A stretch of DNA of 64,000 nt. It comes from Deinococcus sonorensis KR-87. Lineage in GTDB: Bacteria > Deinococcota > Deinococci > Deinococcales > Deinococcaceae. Position numbers and translations under genes: made by a program. Shown piece by piece: positions 55,648 to 64,000 of the stretch. Below the pieces are notes generated by a model. The model was not told the DNA's origin. It did no database searches and saw nothing but the letters and a program-made list of their open reading frames with translations. Position 1 is the first letter of the stretch. Every line of letters starts with the position of its first letter. The stretch covers positions 1,827,501 through 1,891,500 of the forward strand of contig NZ_CP158299.1 in NCBI RefSeq assembly GCF_040256395.1, written 5' to 3'.

Positions 55648-55653
55648 AGCGTA
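55648..55653 (-). promoter_or_regulatory. -10 box of the MocR gene (leaderless type)
   Basis: TACGCT on the minus strand is followed by 6 nt (GGCCGG) and the GTG start. The divergent -10 box at 55669 is only 15 bp away, so the two promoters face away from one compact regulatory patch. Confidence 0.5.
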
Positions 55654-55668
55654 GCAGGCCACCTCGCC

Positions 55669-55674
55669 TACACT
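55669..55674 (+). promoter_or_regulatory. -10 box of the gene at 55680 (leaderless type)
   Basis: TACACT ends 5 nt before the ATG. Confidence 0.5.
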
Positions 55675-55679
55675 GGGGC

Positions 55680-56207
55680 ATGTCCTCTGCGCCGGCCAGT
55701 GAAATGCTGCTGGAGTACCAGCATTACGTGGTGGCCCACCGGCTGCGCTCCGCCCTGGGCGGCCGGGTGGCCCCCCGCGCCGGCCTGTTGACCCTGGCCG
55801 ACTACGCCGAGCGCCGCACCGAACGGCAGCAATTGGCGCGCCGCATGATCACGGAGGCGTCGCCGCCCGAAAGCATGGGCCAGATGGACCGCCTGACCGA
55901 TGAGCTGATGTTCGGCTTCTGGCATAACCCGCTGGAGGTGACCGCCTTTCTGCGGGCCGCCCTGCGGCAGGGCGGGCATCCGGTGTTTACCAGCCCGGAA
56001 CAGTTCGCTGGCCTGCTGTCGGACGCCGAGCGGCGGCGGCTGGGGCCCTCCGGAACTGTCCAGGTGGGCCGCTACTACCTCACCTGCCTGCAGCTGGCCG
56101 CCCCCGGCTCTGACCCGCACGCCCTGGAGTACATCTTCGAGCGGCTGGAGCCGCTGACGCCGCCGCTGTTCATTGACGAGCTGAACGAGCGGCAGCGCAC
56201 CGCATGA
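55680..56207 (+). CDS. Protein of unknown function upstream of comF
   Basis: A 175-residue soluble protein that I do not recognise. It is mostly helical (MLLEYQHYVVAHRLRSALGG, YAERRTERQQLARRMITE), without Cys pairs or membrane segments. Its stop overlaps the comF-like start by 4 nt (ATGA), so the two are made together and may act in one process, though the link to DNA uptake is only inferred. The MocR gene is divergent. Confidence 0.68.
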   Translation: MSSAPASEMLLEYQHYVVAHRLRSALGGRVAPRAGLLTLADYAERRTERQQLARRMITEASPPESMGQMDRLTDELMFGFWHNPLEVTAFLRAALRQGGHPVFTSPEQFAGLLSDAERRRLGPSGTVQVGRYYLTCLQLAAPGSDPHALEYIFERLEPLTPPLFIDELNERQRTA

Positions 56208-56821
56208 CCGGCTGGCTGCGCGCCCTGCTGCCGCGCCGCTGCCCCGGCTGTCAGCGGCAGCTGGGGTCGGCCGACGGGTTGTGTCCGGCCTGCCGGGGGC
56301 AGCTGCGGGCGCAGGTCTACCGCCGCAGCCTGCTGCGCCCCGACGACGTGCCGCACCTGGTGGCGTTGGGGCCGTACCGGGGGGTGCTGGGCCGGACGGT
56401 GCGGGCCCTGAAGTACGGCGGCGCGCGCGAGCTGGCGCCGCTGCTGGGCGCCGCGCTGGCGGAAGGGGTCCCGGCGGCGTGGCAGGTCCGGGCGGTGCTG
56501 CACGTGCCGATGCATCCGGCCCGGCTGCGCCAGCGCGGGTACGACCAGGCCGCTCTGCTGGCCGCCGAGGTGGCGCGGCAGCTGGGGGTGCCGCATGTGA
56601 CGGCGCTGGCGCGGGTGCGGCAGGGTGGCCCGCAGGCGAAGCAGGCCGCCGAGCAGCGCCGGACAGCCCTGCAGGGCGCCTTCGTCTGCCGATCCGTACC
56701 GGCCGGCGCACTCCTGTTGCTGGACGATGTGATGACCACCGGATCTACCCTGACCGCCTGTCGGGACGCGCTGACGCAGGCCGGCGCCGGGCCGGTGTAT
56801 TACGCCGTGGTGGCCCGCTGA
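56204..56821 (+). CDS. ComF-family phosphoribosyltransferase-like competence protein
   Basis: A 205-residue protein. A four-Cys zinc knuckle (CPGCQRQL and CPACRGQL, residues about 13-31) precedes a phosphoribosyltransferase-like domain with LKYGGARELAPLLG, LRQRGYDQAALLA (the R-G-[FY]-[DN]-Q signature) and the PRPP loop LLLLDDVMTTGSTL. ComF proteins take part in natural transformation, where they are thought to help single-stranded DNA cross the inner membrane together with a helicase and PriA/DprA partners. Together with pilT at the other end of the window it fits a naturally transformable host. Confidence 0.92.
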   Translation: MTGWLRALLPRRCPGCQRQLGSADGLCPACRGQLRAQVYRRSLLRPDDVPHLVALGPYRGVLGRTVRALKYGGARELAPLLGAALAEGVPAAWQVRAVLHVPMHPARLRQRGYDQAALLAAEVARQLGVPHVTALARVRQGGPQAKQAAEQRRTALQGAFVCRSVPAGALLLLDDVMTTGSTLTACRDALTQAGAGPVYYAVVAR

Positions 56822-56868
56822 GCCTCCCAGTCTCAAGCCGCTCTCATGACTGCCCTGTTGGCTGAGGC

Positions 56869-57300
56869 ATGACGTCCTTCGCCCGACCCGTGCCCGCCCT
56901 GATCGCTGTTCTGACCCTTGCAGCCGTGCCCCAGGCGCACGCCGCCGCGCTGTGGTTCGGCGTGGATGCCCGCAGCAGCGGCCTGGGCGCGCGGGTCGGT
57001 GCGGCGCTGCTGCCGGTGCCATTCCTCGGGACGCTGGGGCTGGAAGCGGGGGCGGAGCGCGGCTGGAACCGTGGCAGCACGGTGTTCAGCACCGCCGTGA
57101 CCCTGCGTGACCTGAACCTGCCGGTGACGGCGGTGGACGCCTTTGCCAGCCTGGGAGCGGAGTTCAGCGACGCGGCCCGGCTGTACGCCGAGGGCGGCCT
57201 GCGCGGGCCGCTGCTGGGGCCGGCCGGATGGCGGGCCAGTGCGCGGGCGCGCCAGGACGGTCACTTCAGCGCGGGCCTCGGCCTGGAAGTGCGGTTCTGA
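56869..57300 (+). CDS. Small exported beta-rich protein
   Basis: A 143-residue protein with a signal peptide (residues about 1-26, ending PQAHAAA). The mature part alternates polar and nonpolar residues and ends in LGLEVRF, with a terminal Phe like many outer-membrane barrel strands. Gly-rich turns (LGARVGAALLPVPFLGTLG) fit a barrel of about eight strands. No family is recognised. It forms a pair with the next gene, which has the same build. Confidence 0.6.
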   Translation: MTSFARPVPALIAVLTLAAVPQAHAAALWFGVDARSSGLGARVGAALLPVPFLGTLGLEAGAERGWNRGSTVFSTAVTLRDLNLPVTAVDAFASLGAEFSDAARLYAEGGLRGPLLGPAGWRASARARQDGHFSAGLGLEVRF

Positions 57301-57301
57301 G

Positions 57302-57625
57302 ATGCGGCGCGGCCTGGGGCTGCTGCTGGCGCTGACCTGTGTGGCAGGGGCGCAGGGAGCGCGGTTCGGGGTCCATTTCGGGCCGAACGTGGCCGCCGTG
57401 ACGCTGGTGGGCCTGCAGGTGCCCTCCACGCCGGTGCAGGTCACGGCCGAGGTGGGCGCCACCTTCCAGGCGTTGAGCCTGCTGGACCCACTGGCCACGG
57501 CGAGCGGGTTCGTGCAGACGGGTGTCAGCGGGCCGCTGTTCGGGCAGACCAGCTGGACCGCCCGCTACCGCGTGTCGCAGAGCGGCCAGACGCAGGTGGG
57601 GTTCGGGGTCCGCTTCCGCTTCTGA
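57302..57625 (+). CDS. Small exported beta-rich protein, similar in build to the previous one
   Basis: A 107-residue protein with a signal peptide (MRRGLGLLLALTCVAGAQGA). The mature part is beta-rich and ends in VGFGVRFRF, again with terminal Phe. The ATG lies 1 nt after the stop of the gene before it, so translation is probably coupled. The shared C-terminal pattern (FGVRF/LEVRF) and matched phrases such as SGPLFGQTSWTARYR against RGPLLGPAGWRASAR suggest that the two proteins arose by duplication. Confidence 0.6.
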   Translation: MRRGLGLLLALTCVAGAQGARFGVHFGPNVAAVTLVGLQVPSTPVQVTAEVGATFQALSLLDPLATASGFVQTGVSGPLFGQTSWTARYRVSQSGQTQVGFGVRFRF

Positions 57626-57656
57626 GCGCTTCATCTACAGGCTGCGGCTCAGCCGC

Positions 57657-57662
57657 TAACAT
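57657..57662 (+). promoter_or_regulatory. -10 box of the amidase gene (leaderless type)
   Basis: TAACAT ends 5 nt before the ATG at 57668. Confidence 0.45.
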
Positions 57663-57667
57663 GCCGC

Positions 57668-59476
57668 ATGCTTCGCCAGCGGGTGTTCTGTCTGTTCCTG
57701 TCGGGGGCGCTGTGGCTGCCGGGCGCGCTGAGCCAGCCGCTGGCACCGGCTGTTTCGCTGCCGGGCCCCGTCAGCACGGCGCCGATCTTTGTGGCCTACC
57801 CGCCGGAGGCCTACCGGGTGGCCTTCGACCACGTCATCTTCGAGGGCAGCGTGCAGCCGGGCGCCACCCTGAGCGTGAACGGCCGCCCGCTGGCGGTGGG
57901 ACCGGACGGGCTGTTCCGCGAGTGGCTGCCGCTGGCGCCCGGCCTCAACACCCTGCAGCTCAGTTCGGTGCAGGACGGCGTGGTGACGGGCCTGACCCGT
58001 CACGTCACCCGCACCGTCCCGCCGGCCCCGGCGGCCATCCAGATCGGCACCATTCAGCCGGACCGGGACCTGACGTGGTACGGGCTGCCCGCTGCCCAGG
58101 ACCGCGCCATCACCGTGTCGTTCCGGGGCACGCCGGGTGGCCGGGCGATGTTCTGGCTGGGCACCCGCGGCCCCTACACCATGTCCGCCGAAGGCGACCG
58201 CTACAGCGGCAGCGCGACCCTGCGTGCCGATGACACGTTCCAGAACGCGGCGGTGCGGGTGCGGCTGATCGGGGCGGGCGGAGCGCGCAGTGACGCCACC
58301 GCGCCGGGACGGCTCACGCTGGCCCCCGGTCCACGGGTGGCCGAGGTCACGGCGGCCGACATCGGCCGCGGCGTCAACCCGGACCCGGTGAGCTGGAGCG
58401 TGGCGGGCGGCCTGGGGCTGGTGTACCCGCCTCAGGGCGTGCAGTTCGGCGTGGTGGGTCTGCGGGGTGACCGCTACCTGACCCGGCTGCCGGGCGTGGC
58501 GCCGCTGCTGGACCTGGACCGCCGCAGTGTCCGGCTGCTGCCGCCCGGCACCGCGCTGCCGCCGGCCCGCCTGGACCAGCCCAGCCTGGCGGACGAGGGC
58601 CGGCACCTGACGCTCGCCCTGCCGCTGGGGAGCCGGGTGCCGTTCACGCTGACCCAGACGGCAGACGGGCTGGACCTGCGGCTGTACCGCACCGCTGGCG
58701 ACCCGGCGGCGCTCAATGCCGTCCCGCTCACCGATCCGCTGCTGGCGGGCGTGCAGTGGAGCCGGGAAGGGGAGGGGGGACCGCTGCTGGCCCGGCTGCG
58801 GCTGGCCTCGTCCCAGGCCTGGGGTTACGACGCGGCCTACCAGGACACCACCCTCAGCGTGCGTCTGCGCCGACCGTCGGAGCCGGCGCAGGCCGCAGGG
58901 CCGCTCGGCGGGCTGACCATCGTGGTGGACCCGGGCCACGGGGGCAGCGAGCAGGGCGGGGCGGGAGCCCTCCGGGTGCCGGAGAAGGACCTGAACCTGA
59001 GCCTGGGCCTGCAGGTGGCGGCGGGCCTGCGCGCGCTGGGAGCGCGGGTGGTGCTGACCCGCCAGAGCGACGTGACGGTGCCGCTCTACAACCGGCCGTT
59101 GCTGGCTGAGACGATGGACGCTGACCTGCTGCTGAGCATTCATGCCAATGCCCTCCCCGACGGCCGCGATCCACGGGGTCGGCGCGGCAGCGGCGTGTAC
59201 TGGACCCGCCCGCAGGCGCTCCCGCTGGCCCAGCGGATTCAGGCGGCGCTGCAGCGGGCGCTGCCGGAGCTGGGCGACGACGGGCTGCACCTCGCGGACC
59301 TGGCGCTGACCCGCCCCAGCAGCCAGCTCTCGCTGCTGATCGAGACCGCCTACCTCACCGACCCCGACAACCTTCGCCTGCTGATGAGCGACGCTGGCCG
59401 GTCCCGCATCGCGGTGGCCGTCGTGCAGGGCGTCCAGGACTTCTATGCGGAGCGGGCGGGGCTGGCCGCCCGCTGA
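57668..59476 (+). CDS. N-acetylmuramoyl-L-alanine amidase, AmiC type with long N-terminal region
   Basis: A 602-residue exported enzyme that cuts the bond between muramic acid and the peptide in peptidoglycan. After a signal peptide come about 400 residues of beta-rich modules (an early Big-like domain around GSVQPGATLSVNGRPLAVGP, and an AMIN-like part), then the Amidase_3 domain from about residue 415. Zinc ligands and catalytic residues are in VVDPGHGGSEQGG, EKDLNLSLGLQ, LLSIHANALPD and LIETAYLTDPDN. The long N-terminus probably docks the enzyme in the envelope. Confidence 0.93.
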   Translation: MLRQRVFCLFLSGALWLPGALSQPLAPAVSLPGPVSTAPIFVAYPPEAYRVAFDHVIFEGSVQPGATLSVNGRPLAVGPDGLFREWLPLAPGLNTLQLSSVQDGVVTGLTRHVTRTVPPAPAAIQIGTIQPDRDLTWYGLPAAQDRAITVSFRGTPGGRAMFWLGTRGPYTMSAEGDRYSGSATLRADDTFQNAAVRVRLIGAGGARSDATAPGRLTLAPGPRVAEVTAADIGRGVNPDPVSWSVAGGLGLVYPPQGVQFGVVGLRGDRYLTRLPGVAPLLDLDRRSVRLLPPGTALPPARLDQPSLADEGRHLTLALPLGSRVPFTLTQTADGLDLRLYRTAGDPAALNAVPLTDPLLAGVQWSREGEGGPLLARLRLASSQAWGYDAAYQDTTLSVRLRRPSEPAQAAGPLGGLTIVVDPGHGGSEQGGAGALRVPEKDLNLSLGLQVAAGLRALGARVVLTRQSDVTVPLYNRPLLAETMDADLLLSIHANALPDGRDPRGRRGSGVYWTRPQALPLAQRIQAALQRALPELGDDGLHLADLALTRPSSQLSLLIETAYLTDPDNLRLLMSDAGRSRIAVAVVQGVQDFYAERAGLAAR

Positions 59477-59515
59477 GCTGGCGCGCCGGGTCAGGCCCGC
59501 TTCATGTGCCGCCGG

Positions 59516-59521
59516 TACCCT
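59516..59521 (+). promoter_or_regulatory. -10 box of the gene at 59528 (leaderless type)
   Basis: TACCCT ends 6 nt before the ATG. Confidence 0.45.
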
Positions 59522-59527
59522 GACCGC

Positions 59528-60400
59528 ATGCCTCCCTTTTCTGGCCGCCTGCTGGCCGCCGTGCTGCTGGGCGGCGCGGCCCTGTTGCCCGTCCACGCCG
59601 CCACCCTCTCGGTGCCGGTGCCCTCGGACCTGACCCCGCTCTCCGCACCGGCCGCCACGCTGCCGGGGCTGAGCGCCGCCCTCAGCAGCGCGCGCACCGC
59701 CGACGGTCGCCTGACGCTCAGCCTGAGCGTGAAGAACGCCGGCCCGGCCACGGTGGCCCTGACGCTCAGCCGCCACAGCGACCAGAACTGCGCCTTCGCG
59801 CCGCTGATCCGGGTGCTGCGGGTCGGCACGAGAGAAGTGGTGTATCCGGTGGCTGGGGCCGAGCCGCGTCTGTGTACCCAGGAGGTGCAGGGGGCCAGCC
59901 TGGGCGCCGGCGAGAGCACCAGCTTCAGCCGGACGCTGGACCTGCCGCCCGGCGACTACGTGGTGGAAGGCTGGCTGTCGGCTCTGGCCGGCGCGCAGCC
60001 GGTGCGGGTTCCGGCGGCCCCGCTGCGCCTGACGCTGGCCGGCGCCCGCAGCGGCCTGACGCTGCAGGCCCGGCTGCCGCAGACGGTCAAGGTCGGGGCC
60101 AGCGTGCCGCTCTCGCTGCTGCTCACCAACACCTCCGCACAGGTGCAGGCGGTGCCGACGCGGCTGTGCCCGGTGCGGGTGGAACTGCGTGACCCGGTCA
60201 GTGGCGCGCTGCGCTTCCCAGACCACCAGCCCACCTACAAGTGCCCCGCCCCGGACCGGACCCGGCTGCTGCAGCCGGGTCAGAGCACGCTCTACAGCTG
60301 GACGGTGCCGAGCATCCCGGCGGCGGGTCGCTACCGGCTGGACATCAGCGCGGACGGCGGACAGCTGCAGGCTGCCCCGGTCACGCTGCAGGTGAAGTAG
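59528..60400 (+). CDS. Exported protein with two BsuPI-like immunoglobulin-type domains
   Basis: A 290-residue exported protein with a signal peptide (residues about 1-24). The ATG at 59528 was preferred to 59504 for its promoter and signal peptide. The mature part contains two similar beta sandwiches. The first opens LTLSLSVKNAGPATVALTLS and closes with LGAGESTSFSRTLDLPPGDY. The second opens VPLSLLLTNTSAQVQAVPTR and closes with LQPGQSTLYSWTVPSIPAAG. This matches the build of BsuPI (intracellular proteinase inhibitor) domains. Cys residues pair up in each (NCAF with RLCTQ; RLCP with YKCPA). A role in protease control or envelope structure is inferred. Confidence 0.72.
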   Translation: MPPFSGRLLAAVLLGGAALLPVHAATLSVPVPSDLTPLSAPAATLPGLSAALSSARTADGRLTLSLSVKNAGPATVALTLSRHSDQNCAFAPLIRVLRVGTREVVYPVAGAEPRLCTQEVQGASLGAGESTSFSRTLDLPPGDYVVEGWLSALAGAQPVRVPAAPLRLTLAGARSGLTLQARLPQTVKVGASVPLSLLLTNTSAQVQAVPTRLCPVRVELRDPVSGALRFPDHQPTYKCPAPDRTRLLQPGQSTLYSWTVPSIPAAGRYRLDISADGGQLQAAPVTLQVK

Positions 60401-60406
60401 AGCGGC

Positions 60407-60994
60407 TCAGCCTTCGTCCGGCCGGTCACGCAGCAGCGGCAGCGGATTGAGCGCCGGAAAACGGCACGGCCCGTCCGGCCGGTAGCGCTCGAACACCCCG
60501 AAGTGCAGGTGCGACGGCGTGGTCTCCGCGTCGCCGGTGTTGCCCACCGTGCCCAACACCGTCTGGGTGGTCACCCGCTGCCCCTCGCGCAGCTTGGCCA
60601 CCGTGTCCAGGTGGGCGTAGTAGTACCGGCGTCCACCGGCCCCCAGCACGTACACCCACTTGCCGCCCCGCTCGCTCGACCCGATCATCCACACCAGCCC
60701 GTCGGTGGCGGAGCGGACCGGGGTGCCGCGTCGCGCGAAGATGTCCTGCCCGGCGTGCGCGAGTCCGCCAGAACGGTCCGCGTTCCAGGTGTTGGCCACC
60801 TGCGACACCCGCACGCCGTCCACCGGCATCAGCAGACGGGTATCGGGCGCGGCAGGCAGCGAACGGGCCAGCGCCGGCAGGCGGGCGATCTGGGCGTCCC
60901 ACACCGCCTCGCGCGCCGGACTTTCCTTGGGCTCCGGCTGACACAGGGGGGCGGCGGTGGAGAGTAGCAGGGCCAGCACAAGCGGCGCAGTCAT
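60407..60994 (-). CDS. M23-family (LytM) metallopeptidase
   Basis: A 195-residue exported protein. The signal peptide is MTAPLVLALLLSTAAPLC, so the ATG at 60994 is preferred to 61030. The LytM zinc site is present: HxxxD in LAHAGQDIFARRG, and HLHFGV in TPSHLHFGVFERY. Such enzymes cut peptide bridges in peptidoglycan, or, if inactive, control amidases. Both zinc-binding elements look intact here, so it should be active. The neighbouring amidase and the BsuPI-like protein make this a small cell-wall region. It converges with the BsuPI-like gene (6 bp between). Confidence 0.9.
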   Translation of the reverse strand: MTAPLVLALLLSTAAPLCQPEPKESPAREAVWDAQIARLPALARSLPAAPDTRLLMPVDGVRVSQVANTWNADRSGGLAHAGQDIFARRGTPVRSATDGLVWMIGSSERGGKWVYVLGAGGRRYYYAHLDTVAKLREGQRVTTQTVLGTVGNTGDAETTPSHLHFGVFERYRPDGPCRFPALNPLPLLRDRPDEG

Positions 60995-61099
60995 CGTGCG
61001 CCCAGCGTGACACTGGCCCTGCTGCCCCACCCCCGGAATGATTAAAGCCAGCTTGAAGATCGCCGGTGGGCCGGGCCCGACTGGTCTGTACCCTACAGT

Positions 61100-62479
<1,380 letters not shown>

Positions 62480-62868
62480 GTGTCCTCCAGGGGCTGACCG
62501 GGGGGATCCCGGGGCCGCGTCGTCCGGCAGGGCCGGCGCTTGCGGCAGTGTAGCGCCGCCGGAGCCGGGGGTGGTGGTCAGCCCGGGAAACCTGCCGGGA
62601 TGGATCAGTGAGGAGTGCTGGCAACTGAGCCAGATTGGTCCGACTGCCTGAGCCGCTGTCAGGTTGCTGCGCGGCCAGAACGCAGCCTGAAGTTCACCAA
62701 CGGCCCGCTGCTGGTCCTGATCGTGATTCCCGTTCGCACCGTCCGGCGGTCACGTGCCTTCTTGACGGACGCGGCGATGCAGCCGGACCCCGTGCCCACC
62801 TTCAACCGCTGGAGCCGGGCGTATTCTCCTCGCGGTCATGAGTTACGAACGTTCGGGGAACGCCCGTC
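62480..62868. other. Gene-free stretch between miaB and trmFO
   Basis: About 400 bp without a credible reading frame of its own. It holds a weak repeat GGCGCT/AGCGCC (62535-62540 and 62552-62557) and a perfect 10-nt palindrome CGAACGTTCG (62846-62855) just upstream of the trmFO promoter. Nothing else is seen. Confidence 0.5.
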
Positions 62869-62874
62869 TACACT
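62869..62874 (+). promoter_or_regulatory. Candidate -10 box of trmFO
   Basis: TACACT ends 8 nt before the ATG, so the leader is at most 1-2 nt. Confidence 0.5.
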
Positions 62875-62882
62875 GAAGCGCG

Positions 62883-64000
<1,118 letters not shown>

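Noticed and set aside
57656..60226. An 856-codon open frame on the minus strand, opposite the amidase and BsuPI-like genes
   Set aside because: Its composition is rich in Arg, Gln, His, Ala and Gly, as expected for the shadow of GC-rich genes. The plus strand carries clear conserved motifs.

Overview
The window is about 64 kb of GC-rich, densely coding bacterial chromosome and fits a member of the genus Deinococcus. The main reasons are the gene content and a promoter style typical of that group: at least twenty genes carry a TANNNT-type -10 box 5 to 9 nt before the start codon, which implies leaderless or near-leaderless mRNAs. Other pointers are a mutS-mutL-polA series on one strand, a caa3-like cytochrome oxidase with fused subunits I and III, a Fur-family regulator next to a metal ABC transporter, and a perfect HspR operator (HAIR) before ftsH. 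I cannot name the species. I found no rRNA, tRNA, CRISPR array, insertion sequence or prophage, so this looks like core chromosome.

Layout. 1-5.1 kb: a Crp/Fnr regulator (cut by the window edge), an HD-GYP protein, a PilT ATPase, galK and a signal peptidase. 5.2-12.4 kb, minus strand: polA, mutL and mutS. 12.5-15.9 kb: a small unknown protein, a probable structured non-coding RNA with its own terminator, an orphan solute-binding protein, a VIT-like membrane protein, rpmE (L31 lacking its zinc cysteines), a 51-residue peptide with a lasso-type RiPP leader motif, and thymidine kinase. 16-23.9 kb: a DEAD-box helicase, a divergent HxlR regulator/nitroreductase pair, the fur-like gene followed by a cluster A-I metal ABC transporter with a Fur-type operator between them, a two-gene membrane operon with a C-tract frameshift, and a methyltransferase.

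24-30.3 kb: the aerobic respiration block (heme A synthase, heme O synthase, oxidase subunit II with cytochrome c, subunit I/III fusion) with a divergent DUF420 assembly protein. 30.3-37.4 kb: panB, a TPR protein, ftsH, minD-minE and rodA. 37.6-46.8 kb: a flippase and glycosyltransferase, an SDR, a HAD phosphatase, a GHL10-like secreted protein, an FKBP, NDH-2, isocitrate dehydrogenase and a small hydrophilic stress-type protein. 47-54.2 kb: a MarR-regulated DHA2 efflux pump, an orphan VRR-NUC-like nuclease, gnd, a secreted protein and an RlmI-type methyltransferase. 54.2-64 kb: a MocR regulator, ComF, two small beta-rich exported proteins, cell-wall enzymes (amidase, M23 peptidase), miaB and trmFO (cut by the window edge).

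The most notable points are the orphan RiPP-like peptide, the unassigned structured RNA at about 12945-13087, the frameshift at a C6 tract, the widespread leaderless promoters and the well-defined HAIR and Fur-type operators. Start codons were often moved from the longest reading frame to agree with these promoters or with a Shine-Dalgarno sequence.
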